Counted from the stretch's first letter, positions 8,907 to 17,976 are shown. The stretch is DNA of 64,000 bases from CBDFKV01 sp965249035 (GCA_965249035.1 CBDFKV010000007.1:558001-622000), one strand, 5' to 3'. Notes: generated from the sequence alone by a model not told the origin. Program-made: numbers and translations.

Positions 8907-8924
8907 TGAAATAACGATTTTTCA
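8907..8924 (+). promoter_or_regulatory. Candidate LysR-type operator upstream of phnW
   Basis: TGAAATAACGATTTTTCA is a TGAAA-N8-TTTCA inverted repeat, fitting the T-N11-A type of LysR box. It contains the 14-mer found upstream of phnS at 3149-3162. A minus-10-like TACAAT lies at 8943-8948, which would place the operator over or just above the minus-35 position, as expected for an activator. Confidence 0.5.
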
Positions 8925-8997
8925 TATAGTTACTTTACCCCCTACAATGCCTCCAATCAATCGCTAATTACGGTTACATTTTCAGGAGACCTCGCCC

Positions 8998-10221
8998 GTG
9001 AAAGCCTGCCAAAATACAGCCTATCCTGCTGCCACCGAAGCCCCCAAACTGGGCGAGCCCTACCTACTAACGCCCGGTCCCTTAACCACTTCCTATGCGG
9101 TTAAAGAGCAAATGCTCCGTGACTGGGGCTCGTGGGACGCTGATTTCCGCGCGATGACTGCCACCCTGCGCGCTGAATTGCTCCGCATGATTGGCCCAAA
9201 CAGCAACGATTATGACTGCGTGCCGATGCAAGGTAGCGGCACGTTTTCAGTTGAGGCGATGCTAGGGTCATTTATCCCCACCAACGGTAAAGCACTGCTG
9301 TTGGTCAATGGCGCCTATGGACAGCGAACTGCTAAAACAATGGCCTGTATGGGCCGCGATTATGTGGTGCTGGATAAGGGCGACTATTTACCGCCACGAG
9401 CGCACGAAGTTACCGAGATTCTTGACGCTGACACAGACATCACCCACGTTGTAGTGGTTCATTGTGAGACTTCGTCGGGAATCCTTAACCCTATCAAAGA
9501 AATCGCTGAAGTCACTTATGCCGCTGGTCGCAAATTGTTGATTGACTCAATGAGTGCCTTTGGTGCAATTGAGATTGACATGGCTGAGCTTCATTGCGAC
9601 GCATTGGTTTCCTCCGCCAATAAGTGCATCGAAGGCGTGCCAGGATTTGGTTTTGTGATCGCGCACAAAAGTGCGCTAGCAGCGGCCAAAGGCAACTGCC
9701 CCTCACTAAGTCTTGATATCCATGACCAGTGGCAACACCTGGAAAATACGGGCCAATGGCGGTTCACCCCACCAACCCATGTGGTCGCCGCGTTTATCGA
9801 AGCATTACGAATCCACCGCTTGAACGGTGGCGTTACAGCGCGTGGCGAACGATATCAACGAAATCGAGACGTGCTGGTCGAAGGAATGCGCGAATTGGGG
9901 TTTGAAACTTTACTTAACAATCGATGGTTATCACCGATCATCGTCACGTTCTTCAGCCCTAGCGACCCCAGCTTTGAATTCAATCAATTCTACGACTTGA
10001 TGAAAGCTAAAGGCTTTATCATTTACCCTGGAAAATTGACGGTCGTCGATAGCTTCCGCATTGGCTGCATTGGCAATCTAGATGAGCACGTGATGCGACA
10101 AGTGGTTGGTGCTGTATCGAGTTGCCTAGATGAAATGGGCGTAGTTAGCGCAGCGCCACCAGCTGCAGCATTGACCGAACGAGAAAAACTTTCAACCTTA
10201 GAGCGAGAAATGACACAATGA
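8998..10221 (+). CDS. phnW: 2-aminoethylphosphonate--pyruvate transaminase
   Basis: This enzyme transfers the amino group of AEP to pyruvate, giving phosphonoacetaldehyde and alanine, with pyridoxal phosphate as cofactor. The start region holds the PhnW hallmark LLTPGPLTTSYAVKEQML, and the cofactor lysine lies in LVSSANKCIEGVPGFGFV. The protein has 407 residues, about 40 longer than most PhnW proteins, with extra residues at both ends. The GTG start is supported by AGGAGA at good spacing. The gene opens the catabolic operon and overlaps phnA by four bases. PhnX (phosphonoacetaldehyde hydrolase) is absent here, and the oxidative branch through PhnY and PhnA is used instead. Confidence 0.93.
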   Translation: MKACQNTAYPAATEAPKLGEPYLLTPGPLTTSYAVKEQMLRDWGSWDADFRAMTATLRAELLRMIGPNSNDYDCVPMQGSGTFSVEAMLGSFIPTNGKALLLVNGAYGQRTAKTMACMGRDYVVLDKGDYLPPRAHEVTEILDADTDITHVVVVHCETSSGILNPIKEIAEVTYAAGRKLLIDSMSAFGAIEIDMAELHCDALVSSANKCIEGVPGFGFVIAHKSALAAAKGNCPSLSLDIHDQWQHLENTGQWRFTPPTHVVAAFIEALRIHRLNGGVTARGERYQRNRDVLVEGMRELGFETLLNNRWLSPIIVTFFSPSDPSFEFNQFYDLMKAKGFIIYPGKLTVVDSFRIGCIGNLDEHVMRQVVGAVSSCLDEMGVVSAAPPAAALTEREKLSTLEREMTQ

Positions 10222-11477
10222 CCAATCCCACCGGCCTTACCGTGAACGACCGTACCTACGAAATACCTAAAACGTGCGCGTGCACGATCTGCATCGACGG
10301 TTGCGAACCTGATTATTTTGACCAGGCCATCGCCGCGGGGGTCATGCCCAATTTGGCGCGCATCAAGCAAAACGGCACAGTACGCCTCGCGCATAGTGTA
10401 GTGCCCAGCTTCACCAACCCCAATAACCTATCGATTGCGACTGGCCAACCGCCATCGGTTCATGGGATTTGTGGGAATTATCTATATGACCCGGATAGCG
10501 GCGAAGAGGTCATGATGAACGACCCAAAATTCCTTCGCGCCCCCACCCTTTTCAAGGCTTTTTACGATACCGGCAAGAAAATAGCCTTGGTTACCGCTAA
10601 AGACAAGCTGCGCTCATTGCTTGGTCATGGGCTGAAGTTTGATACCGGCCGCGCTATGTGTTTTTCAGCAGAACAATCAGACACCACCACTGTCGCTGAA
10701 CATGGCATTGACAACGCCTCCGAGTGGCTTGATATGGCGGTTCCCGATGTCTATTCAGCCGAGTTATCCGAATTTGTCTTCGCCGCTGGGGTCAAGCTGC
10801 TCAAAGAATTTAAACCCGATATTTTATACCTGACCACAACCGATTACGTCCAGCATAAACATGCGCCCGGCACGCAGATGGCGAATGAATTCTATGCCAT
10901 GTTTGATCGATATCTGGGTGAGCTAGATGCGCTCGGCGCAGCCATCATCATGACCGGCGATCACGGCATGAAGCCCAAACACAAGGCCGATGGAACACCC
11001 AATGTGATCTATCTACAAGATGTGTTGGATGACTGGGTTGGAAAAGATATTGCGCGGGTCATATTGCCGATTACAGACCCGTACGTGGTTCACCACGGCG
11101 CCCTAGGTGGCTACGCGACGGCCTATCTGCCGGGCGACATGGATGTCGAAGCGTTGATCAAGCGCTTAGCTAATCGGGATGGCATTTTATCAGTCGAAAA
11201 CAAAGCAAATGCTTGCGCCCGTTTTCAATTGCCACCCGACCGAGTCGGGGATATCGTTATTATTTCTGAGGAAACGGTCGTACTGGGCACCAGCGCAGAC
11301 AGGCACGACTTGGCTGCACTGAAGGAGCCGCTGCGCTCCCACGGCGGGCTTACCGAGCAGGTAGTGCCTTTTATTATCAATCGGAAATTGGCCGATTTAC
11401 CCGACGCGCCTGAGTTACGCAACTTTGACGCTTACTATTATGTTACCCAAGCCGCTGCGTTGGAGGCAGTTAGCTAG
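10218..11477 (+). CDS. phnA: Phosphonoacetate hydrolase
   Basis: This 419-residue enzyme of the alkaline phosphatase superfamily cleaves the carbon-phosphorus bond of phosphonoacetate to give acetate and phosphate, using two zinc ions. Metal and nucleophile motifs are visible: the acidic CIDGCEPDYF near residue 25, the nucleophile region PSFTNPNNLSIATG, TTDYVQHKHAPG, MTGDHGMKPK and the late histidine in LRSHGGLTEQ. It starts inside the phnW stop (ATGA overlap) and its own stop overlaps phnY by one base, so the three are translationally coupled. It is unrelated to the misnamed phnA (yjdM) of Escherichia coli. Confidence 0.93.
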   Translation: MTNPTGLTVNDRTYEIPKTCACTICIDGCEPDYFDQAIAAGVMPNLARIKQNGTVRLAHSVVPSFTNPNNLSIATGQPPSVHGICGNYLYDPDSGEEVMMNDPKFLRAPTLFKAFYDTGKKIALVTAKDKLRSLLGHGLKFDTGRAMCFSAEQSDTTTVAEHGIDNASEWLDMAVPDVYSAELSEFVFAAGVKLLKEFKPDILYLTTTDYVQHKHAPGTQMANEFYAMFDRYLGELDALGAAIIMTGDHGMKPKHKADGTPNVIYLQDVLDDWVGKDIARVILPITDPYVVHHGALGGYATAYLPGDMDVEALIKRLANRDGILSVENKANACARFQLPPDRVGDIVIISEETVVLGTSADRHDLAALKEPLRSHGGLTEQVVPFIINRKLADLPDAPELRNFDAYYYVTQAAALEAVS

Positions 11478-12931
11478 TGAATCAAAAGTCTTCAAAAATC
11501 CGCCATGAGGCGATGAGAATTGGTGGTGAGAAAGTGACCACCGATGCCGTTGTAGAAGTTCGCTACCCTTACACCGACGAAGTCATCGGCACCGTACCTG
11601 CCGGCAGTGCTGAACACGCAGCACGTGCATTTGAAATTGCAGCCAACTATAAGCCAAACCTGACTCGCTACGAACGCCAACAAATCCTATTTCGAGCAGC
11701 TGAGCTAATCCGCGAACGTCGCGAAGAAATCGCGCATTGGTTGACACTGGAGCTTGGCATTTGCCAGCAACACGCGCTCTATGAAACCGGCCGATCTTAC
11801 GACGTATTCACTTTGGCAGGACAACTCGCGATTCTTGATGATGGTCAGATTTTTTCCTGCGATTTAACGCCTCACGGGAAAGACAGGCGCATCTATACCA
11901 TGCGAGAACCAGTCGGGGCGATTTCTGCAATTACGCCGTTCAATCATCCCCTAAATATGGTTTCGCATAAGATCGCCCCCTCAATTGCGACCAATAATTG
12001 CATGGTCTGCAAACCCACCGAGTTGACCCCGCTGACTGCTATCACCTTGGCTGATATTTTATACGAGGCGGGCTTACCACCCGAAATGTTCCAAATCGTT
12101 ACCGGTATGCCGCAAGACATCGGCGATGAAATGATCACCAATGACAATATCGATATCATCACTTTTACCGGCGGTGTTCCGGTTGGCAAGATGATCGCTA
12201 AGAAAGCGGGTTACAAACGTACCGCGCTGGAATTAGGTGGCAATGACCCACTTATCATCCTGAACGATTTATCGGATGCTGATCTGGAACAGGCCGCAAC
12301 CATAGCGGTCGCTGGAGCAACTGGAAATTCAGGCCAACGCTGCACCGCGATTAAGCGCATCTTAGTCCAAGAATCAGTGGCAGACAAACTGGTACCACTG
12401 GTTGTCGAGAAAGCCAAAGCGATTCGTTTTGGTGACCCTATGGACCCTGACACTCAACTGGGTTGTGTCATACATGCAGAGGCGGCTGAAATCTTTGAAA
12501 ACCGCGTCTACGCCGCTAAGAAGCAAGGCGCAAAAATCCTATATCACCCTGAGCGCCAAGGTGCCTTATTGCCACCGATTGTGGTGGATCATGTGCCGCA
12601 TGAATCGGAGCTGGTTTATGAAGAAACCTTTGGCCCGATCATTCCTATCGTCCGTGTTCCTGACGATGACGAGCAAGTCATGAACATTTCTAACTCGACG
12701 CCATTTGGCCTGTCTTCTGGCGTGTGCACTAATGACTTTAACCGAATGACGTCCTATATCAATGGCTTAGAGGTCGGAACCGTCAATATTTGGGAACAGC
12801 CGGGCTACCGGATTGAGATGTCACCCTTTGGCGGTATCAAAGATTCTGGCAACGGGGTTAAAGAAGGGGTGCTAGAGGCAATGAAGTATTTCACCAATCT
12901 GAAAACCTATTCATTGCCTTGGCCTCGTTAA
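11477..12931 (+). CDS. phnY: Phosphonoacetaldehyde dehydrogenase
   Basis: This 484-residue aldehyde dehydrogenase would oxidise phosphonoacetaldehyde to phosphonoacetate with NAD, linking PhnW to PhnA. It has the family's glutamate motif ALELGGNDPLI (about residue 255) and the catalytic cysteine in GQRCTAIKR (about residue 290). It starts with GTG, overlapping the phnA stop by one base. General aldehyde dehydrogenases look similar, but position third in a phnW-phnA operon makes this assignment secure. The name phnY is also used for an unrelated dioxygenase, so the two should not be confused. Confidence 0.92.
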   Translation: MNQKSSKIRHEAMRIGGEKVTTDAVVEVRYPYTDEVIGTVPAGSAEHAARAFEIAANYKPNLTRYERQQILFRAAELIRERREEIAHWLTLELGICQQHALYETGRSYDVFTLAGQLAILDDGQIFSCDLTPHGKDRRIYTMREPVGAISAITPFNHPLNMVSHKIAPSIATNNCMVCKPTELTPLTAITLADILYEAGLPPEMFQIVTGMPQDIGDEMITNDNIDIITFTGGVPVGKMIAKKAGYKRTALELGGNDPLIILNDLSDADLEQAATIAVAGATGNSGQRCTAIKRILVQESVADKLVPLVVEKAKAIRFGDPMDPDTQLGCVIHAEAAEIFENRVYAAKKQGAKILYHPERQGALLPPIVVDHVPHESELVYEETFGPIIPIVRVPDDDEQVMNISNSTPFGLSSGVCTNDFNRMTSYINGLEVGTVNIWEQPGYRIEMSPFGGIKDSGNGVKEGVLEAMKYFTNLKTYSLPWPR

Positions 12932-13023
12932 AACGATGCTTTGCCTGGTAGCGACTGCCCACCACTATCAGGCAATTATTTCCCGATCTGGGCAACAGCC
13001 AACTGATTAATGCAGGCGTCTTT

Positions 13024-13869
13024 TTGAGCAACTCTGAATTCGCGGTTTTGCTGGTTCTGATTGCCGCAGTTTTGCATGCCCTTTGGAATGCCCTGATCAA
13101 AGGTGCCGCCGACCGGGTCGTCATGATGGGCATGATCAACGTCGGTCATGGCGTGTTAGGAATAGTGATGGTGCTGTTATTCCTGCCACCCGCCGCCGCA
13201 AGCTGGTGGTTTATCGCCGCATCCACCTTTATCCACTTTTTCTATTACGGCTTTTTGCTACGCGCGTACCACTATGGCGATTTATCGCATGTCTACCCCA
13301 TTGCCCGCGGGGTTGCCCCACTCCTTGTTGCCCTGGGTGCATTGGTATTCGCCAACGAAATGTTGCCACTTATGGGCTGGCTCGGCATCGGCTTGGTATC
13401 GCTCGGCATCGGCATCATTTATCTCAGCCAAGATGATGTCCAGATTGATAATCGGGCAGTGTTTGCGGCTCTCGGTACTGGCGTCACCATAGCCGCCTAC
13501 TCTATTGCGGATGGTTTGGGTGTTCGCGTAGCACAAAACCCGTTGGGTTACATCGGCTGGCTGTTCTTGCTCGAATTTATCTCCGGCTTTGGGCTGCTAT
13601 TTTTACGTCGGAAAGCGTTGTTTAGCATCACCACCAACACCTTTTTGATTGGCCTAGCCGGAGGCTTGGTTTCAGCAACTGCCTATGGCCTAGCTATTTA
13701 TGCGAAAAATCTGACGACGCTAGGAACGGTGTCTGCAATCCGCGAGTCCAGCGTCATTATTGCGGCTCTGATTGGTGTGATTTGGTTTGGCGAACGGCCC
13801 TGGAAACCCCGACTATTGGCGGCGGCGGTTGTGGCAACCGGTGTCGTTTTTTTGGCAACGGCTGGCTAA
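13024..13869 (+). CDS. EamA/DMT-family membrane transporter
   Basis: This 281-residue inner-membrane protein has about ten hydrophobic segments arranged as two EamA repeats, with the second starting near residue 145. It opens with a TTG codon preceded by GCAGG at about 7 bases. It follows phnY by about 90 bases on the same strand, so it may be co-transcribed with the phosphonate genes and could export or import a related metabolite. The family is broad, exporting amino acids, nucleotide sugars and others, and nothing in the sequence fixes the substrate. It converges on ackA with only 9 bases between the stops. Confidence 0.8.
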   Translation: MSNSEFAVLLVLIAAVLHALWNALIKGAADRVVMMGMINVGHGVLGIVMVLLFLPPAAASWWFIAASTFIHFFYYGFLLRAYHYGDLSHVYPIARGVAPLLVALGALVFANEMLPLMGWLGIGLVSLGIGIIYLSQDDVQIDNRAVFAALGTGVTIAAYSIADGLGVRVAQNPLGYIGWLFLLEFISGFGLLFLRRKALFSITTNTFLIGLAGGLVSATAYGLAIYAKNLTTLGTVSAIRESSVIIAALIGVIWFGERPWKPRLLAAAVVATGVVFLATAG

Positions 13870-13878
13870 TCCAATCAG

Positions 13879-15057
13879 TTAGTCACGCCATAGCGCTCGT
13901 GTCTGTTTGGCGATAACCAGTTCCTCGTTGGTCGGGATCACAAAAGCGACAATCTTGCTGTTATTTGTGGTGATGCGCGATTCTCCCGCTTGATTGGCGG
14001 CGATATCAATGTCGCAACCCAACCATCGCAATCGAGTCAACACTTGGTGGCGTATAAACGCGGAGTTTTCCCCTACTCCACCGCTAAATACGATCGCATC
14101 AAAGCCTTCCATAACCGCCACTAATGCCATGATGTGCTTCACCAAGGCCATCACATACGTTTCAAGCGCTAACGCGGATGCCGTTGTATCGCTTGCTTCC
14201 AGTTCACGCATATCGGATGACAAGCCTGACAAACCCAACAATCCTGATTGCTCATAAAGACAAGTGCTTAATTCGTCGATGCTCAAGCCACCTGCAGTCA
14301 ACAAATGGAGCAGTACGCCAGGGTCAATGCTGCCACTGCGCGAGCCCATGATGAGCCCGTCCAAGGTTGAAAAACCCATGGTGGTGGCTAAACTTTTACC
14401 TTGTTTAACCGCACATACACTAGCACCATTACCCAGATGGGCAATAATCAAGTTATCAGGCAATACTCTATCGTAGTGCTTAGGCACTTCGCTGACCAAA
14501 TACTCGTATGACAAGCCATGAAATCCATAACGCATTAAGCCCTGGTCCCGTAACTGTTGTGGCAATGGCAAAATCCGATGCACCGCCGGTTGCGAGGCAT
14601 GAAACGCTGTATCAAAACACGCGACTTGGGGCAAATCTGGCATCACGCGCGCGACCGACTCAATCCCAGCAAGGTTGTGATGCTGGTGCTGTGGCGCTAA
14701 GAGCTTGAATTGAGCCAACTCTCGTAAAACTTCGGCCGTTATCAAAGCAGCATGATTTCGACTAGGCCCACCATGAACCACACGATGGCCCACTGCAACC
14801 ACTCGCCAAGATTGATCTACTTGCTGCAACCGGCTCAAAATATGCACAATCGCCTGCTGATGGTTAGTAACCTCTTCTAAATTCTGTGTCCGCTTTTTAT
14901 CCCCACCAACAGCGTGCTCGAATACTCGACGGTCTGCATTCAGCCCCGTGATTTGACCGTGCGCTAAACGCACCAAATCATTTGTTTGGTAGACGGCAAA
15001 CTTAATACTGGAGGATCCAGCGTTGAGCACTAATATCACTTCAGCCATGTTGATCAA
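13879..15057 (-). CDS. ackA: Acetate kinase
   Basis: This 392-residue enzyme interconverts acetate plus ATP and acetyl phosphate plus ADP. Characteristic motifs are the N-terminal VLNAGSSSIKFAVY, the RVVHGG signature around residue 90, the catalytic region FDTAFH, HLGNGASVCAV and FSGGVGENS near the C-terminus. Length is normal. No phosphotransacetylase gene is adjacent, although a malic enzyme with a phosphotransacetylase-like domain lies elsewhere in the window (55059-57350). Because the neighbouring PhnA releases acetate, this kinase could help to reuse it. That link is inferred from proximity only. Confidence 0.93.
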   Translation of the reverse strand: MINMAEVILVLNAGSSSIKFAVYQTNDLVRLAHGQITGLNADRRVFEHAVGGDKKRTQNLEEVTNHQQAIVHILSRLQQVDQSWRVVAVGHRVVHGGPSRNHAALITAEVLRELAQFKLLAPQHQHHNLAGIESVARVMPDLPQVACFDTAFHASQPAVHRILPLPQQLRDQGLMRYGFHGLSYEYLVSEVPKHYDRVLPDNLIIAHLGNGASVCAVKQGKSLATTMGFSTLDGLIMGSRSGSIDPGVLLHLLTAGGLSIDELSTCLYEQSGLLGLSGLSSDMRELEASDTTASALALETYVMALVKHIMALVAVMEGFDAIVFSGGVGENSAFIRHQVLTRLRWLGCDIDIAANQAGESRITTNNSKIVAFVIPTNEELVIAKQTRALWRD

Positions 15058-15319
15058 TAGGTAGTTAGGAGTAATGTTACCGCCGTGATTCTACGCGATG
15101 CGGTAAAAGATTAATGCCTTGGAATCAACCACCGCCCTCTGCTTGCGTTATCCGGCACGCAGCCTGCCTCGGGGATAGCTACCAATATCAATTGGGGTAT
15201 ATTGATTCATCCCCTAGTTGGTGCAAGAATCGCTCGCGTTTGAGGCCATACCGCATTGCGGAGACAGCCATTAACTTTAACTGAATGCCATACGGCTTCT
15301 AGATCGAAGGAGATCGATA

Positions 15320-15523
15320 ATGAGTGACAAGCAAGCAAAGATCAAAAAGCTGATTGAAATGCAAAAGCAATTCATCGACTATGAGCACAAAAACGGCTTA
15401 GACCCACAAGATTATTATGCTCCAGCGGGCGGTCATGAGTTGGATGGCTATAAAGAGAAATATAGCGATATCGCGCTTGAAGTAATGAGCATCGCGCACA
15501 AAGAGGTAGGTTCACAGCGGTAA
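15320..15523 (+). CDS. Small conserved-type protein of unknown function
   Basis: This is a 67-residue, charged, probably cytoplasmic protein (starting MSDKQAKIKKLIEMQKQFID) with a predicted N-terminal helix and the segment GLDPQDYYAPAGGHELDGY. A strong ribosome-binding site (AAGGAGATC) and a downstream rho-independent terminator at 15563-15585 show it to be a real single-gene unit. I do not recognise a named family. It stands alone between ackA and fabH, both on the opposite strand, so context gives no function. Confidence 0.75.
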   Translation: MSDKQAKIKKLIEMQKQFIDYEHKNGLDPQDYYAPAGGHELDGYKEKYSDIALEVMSIAHKEVGSQR

Positions 15524-15562
15524 ACTAACCTACCTACCACTCTCTACCTGCTTGATCGAGAA

Positions 15563-15585
15563 CCCGGCAAATGGCCGGGCTTTTT
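15563..15585 (+). terminator. Rho-independent terminator after the 67-residue gene
   Basis: A CCCGGC/GCCGGG stem with a 5-base loop (15563-15579) is followed by C and TTTTT. It lies between the converging small gene and fabH and is oriented to end the plus-strand transcript. Confidence 0.8.
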
Positions 15586-15609
15586 GTGTCTGGATAAATA
15601 AATCAGTGC

Positions 15610-16578
15610 CTACAGCTTAAACAGCGCGGAACCCCAAGTAAAGCCGCCGCCAAACGCTTCAATCAGCACGGTATGCCCTGTTTTAATTCGGCCGTCGCGT
15701 ACGGCTTCGTCCAAAGCTAACGGCACCGAAGCCGCTGACGTATTGCCGTGCCGGTCAACCGTAACGACAACTCGGTCCATCGGCACGCCGGCTTTGTTAG
15801 CAACAGCTTCAATAATGCGCAGATTGGCCTGATGCGGAACCAGCCAATCAATATCGTCTCCAGTCATCCCATTTTCTGCGATGGTTAATTGGGCCAGCTT
15901 GGACATTTCAGTCACAGCCAAGCGGAACACTTTTTGCCCATCCATCGCCACAAATGCATTGGCGTTGATCACGTCAGCATAGCGATTGGAAACCCCGCTC
16001 GGCACCCACAACAGCTCTTTATAACGGCCATCAGCCTGAATATGCGTCGAATAAATGCCCGGTTCATCTCCGGCTTGCAGTACCACCGCTCCAGCGCCAT
16101 CACCAAACAACACACAAGTGGAGCGGTCAGTCCAGTCGATAATACGAGAAAAAGTTTCTGCGCCCACCACCAGCACTGTTTTCGCAGCACCTGATTTAAG
16201 GTACTGATCGGCGACTGATAAGGCATACGCAAAACCAGCACAGACTGCTTGAATATCGAACGCAGGCGCACCTTGATTACCCAGCCTTTCCTGCAAAATA
16301 GTCGCGGTGCTGGGGAAGACTAAATCCGGAGTTGAGGTGGCTAAAACAATTAAGTCAATCTCATCAACTGAAATGCCGGCTGCGTTAATTGCGTTAAGCG
16401 AAGCTTGGTAGGCTAGATCAGAGGTGAATTCGCCTTCAGCAGCAATCCGACGCTCACTGATCCCAGTACGTGCGCGAATCCAGGCGTCGTCGGTATCGAT
16501 CGTTTTGGCGAGATCATCATTGGTCAAAATCCGTTCGGGCAGATAACTGCCAGTACCGATAATGCGTGAATACAACAT
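15610..16578 (-). CDS. fabH: Beta-ketoacyl-ACP synthase III
   Basis: This 322-residue enzyme starts fatty acid synthesis by condensing acetyl-CoA with malonyl-ACP. The catalytic triad is visible: Cys in AVCAGFAYAL (about residue 112), His in VPHQANLRI and Asn in HGNTSAASVPLAL. It follows plsX by 44 bases in the order rpmF-plsX-fabH. In many Gammaproteobacteria fabD, fabG and acpP come next. Here the operon ends after fabH and none of them follow. A FabD-like gene is found separately at 42755. Confidence 0.95.
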   Translation of the reverse strand: MLYSRIIGTGSYLPERILTNDDLAKTIDTDDAWIRARTGISERRIAAEGEFTSDLAYQASLNAINAAGISVDEIDLIVLATSTPDLVFPSTATILQERLGNQGAPAFDIQAVCAGFAYALSVADQYLKSGAAKTVLVVGAETFSRIIDWTDRSTCVLFGDGAGAVVLQAGDEPGIYSTHIQADGRYKELLWVPSGVSNRYADVINANAFVAMDGQKVFRLAVTEMSKLAQLTIAENGMTGDDIDWLVPHQANLRIIEAVANKAGVPMDRVVVTVDRHGNTSAASVPLALDEAVRDGRIKTGHTVLIEAFGGGFTWGSALFKL

Positions 16579-16622
16579 GCCCTGCTTAACCTCGACCTGG
16601 TTTTGTCTAGTGCTAAATACCT

Positions 16623-17633
16623 CTAATTGGAAGTAGATAGCAGCCTTGTTTTGATTCGGTCGATGATACCTTCTTCGGCTTCTTTAATGGCGACTTTTAT
16701 CGCTTGCTCAAAGCCGAATGCATCCATGCTGCCATGCGACTTGACTACCACGCCGTTGAGACCCACCAGCGTGGCACCGTTATATCGACGGTGGTCAAAC
16801 TTTTCTTTGATATTATTTAGGATAGGCATCGCAACCAACGCCGCGAATTTAGTAAACAGGTTACGCGAGAACGATTCTTTCAAGTGGCTACCAATCATTT
16901 GCGCCAAACCTTCACTCGCCTTCACCGTCACATTGCCAACAAAACCATCACAGACGATAACGTCCATATCGCCGGTATAAATATCATTACCTTCCACAAA
17001 GCCTTGATAATTCATCTGGCTTTCTTTGAATAACGCCGCCGCCGCACGAACGATTTCACCTCCTTTAGCGTCCTCCTCACCGATATTTAACAACCCAATT
17101 CGGGGCTCAGAAATACCACCGATACACAGAGAAGTAGCCTCGCCCATCAAACCAAATTGATACAGGTGTACCGATGAAGATTCCAGGTTTGCGCCCAAGT
17201 CGAGCAACAGGGTCCAACCGCCTTTGCGTGGGATTCGGGTAGCAATGGCAGGCCGGGCGATGCCGGGGATGGTTTTCAGAACGAAATAGCCAATGGCCAT
17301 CAAGGCGCCAGTATTGCCTGAGCTAACACAGGCGTCGGCTTCTCCAGATTTAACCAAATCAATCGCAACCCGCATTGAAGAATCTTTCTTGCGTCGCAGT
17401 GCGATCGAGGGTTTTTCGTCCATCTCAACGACTTCAGTCGTGTGCTGGATACGAATTCTTGCTTGCGCATCAGCGCTTAGCTTTTCGGCCTCTAGCGCAG
17501 CGGTGATCACCGCCTCATCGCCGACCAGAATACATTCAATAGCGGGCTGAGACTTAGCAATATTGGCCGCAGCAGGAATCGTAGTCACCAATCCGTGGTC
17601 ACCACTCATGGCATCTATCGCGATAACTGTCAC
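16623..17633 (-). CDS. plsX: Phosphate acyltransferase
   Basis: This 336-residue protein makes acyl-phosphate from acyl-ACP and phosphate, the first step of membrane phospholipid synthesis through PlsY. The N-terminal IAIDAMSGDHGLVTTIPAA is the PlsX hallmark (usually AxDxMGGD), and VCDGFVGNVTVKASEG is a conserved core motif. Length is typical. It lies between rpmF and fabH on one strand, the standard arrangement linking ribosome and lipid synthesis. Confidence 0.95.
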   Translation of the reverse strand: MTVIAIDAMSGDHGLVTTIPAAANIAKSQPAIECILVGDEAVITAALEAEKLSADAQARIRIQHTTEVVEMDEKPSIALRRKKDSSMRVAIDLVKSGEADACVSSGNTGALMAIGYFVLKTIPGIARPAIATRIPRKGGWTLLLDLGANLESSSVHLYQFGLMGEATSLCIGGISEPRIGLLNIGEEDAKGGEIVRAAAALFKESQMNYQGFVEGNDIYTGDMDVIVCDGFVGNVTVKASEGLAQMIGSHLKESFSRNLFTKFAALVAMPILNNIKEKFDHRRYNGATLVGLNGVVVKSHGSMDAFGFEQAIKVAIKEAEEGIIDRIKTRLLSTSN

Positions 17634-17696
17634 ACAACCGTTCCCTAAGTGTCAGAAATGGAATGAACTATCGCTAAACGCGCGTAATCTGAGAGA

Positions 17697-17885
17697 CTAG
17701 TCTTCAGGCTGATCGCCCGTTACCACCACTTGCTTGCCGCGATAAAACCCAGTCTCAGTGACGTGATGACGACGATGCGACTCACCTGTCGTTGGATCAA
17801 CTGACAAAGTCGACGCTGATAAACTCTGGTGCGAGCGACGCATGTCGCGACGTGATCGACTCTTTTTGCTCTTCTGAACAGCCAT
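17697..17885 (-). CDS. rpmF: Ribosomal protein L32
   Basis: This 62-residue protein of the large ribosomal subunit opens with the L32 signature MAVQKSKKSRSRRDMRRSH, and the rest (DPTTGESHRRHHVT, GFYRGKQVV) matches the family. An in-frame start 54 bases upstream would add residues unlike any L32, so the start at 17885 is chosen. It heads the rpmF-plsX-fabH operon behind a consensus promoter at 17949-17976. The upstream yceD (DUF177) gene that often precedes rpmF is absent, replaced by a divergent degP-like gene. Confidence 0.95.
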   Translation of the reverse strand: MAVQKSKKSRSRRDMRRSHQSLSASTLSVDPTTGESHRRHHVTETGFYRGKQVVVTGDQPED

Positions 17886-17948
17886 GATAAAACCCTTGAA
17901 TTCAATTCGTAAACACGAGTGCTGATGACGCACCCGCAAAACCGCCGG

Positions 17949-17976
17949 ATTATAGCCTCCTGAAAGCCACTGTCAA
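17949..17976 (-). promoter_or_regulatory. Consensus sigma-70 promoter of rpmF-plsX-fabH
   Basis: On the minus strand TTGACA (17971-17976) and TATAAT (17949-17954) are separated by 16 bases, both matching the consensus in all six positions. A GC-rich stretch (CCGGCGG) follows the minus-10 element, as in stringently controlled ribosomal promoters. Confidence 0.88.

Noticed and set aside
13083..13436. A 117-residue frame inside the EamA transporter gene
   Set aside because: It is an out-of-frame overlap with a clear membrane protein gene, with an Arg/Cys-rich composition typical of a shadow frame.
15181..15222. Inverted repeats (ACCAA/TTGGT and ATCAAT/ATTGAT) between ackA and the 67-residue gene
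   Set aside because: The arms are short, AT-rich, and consistent with promoter sequence. They give no clear structural element.
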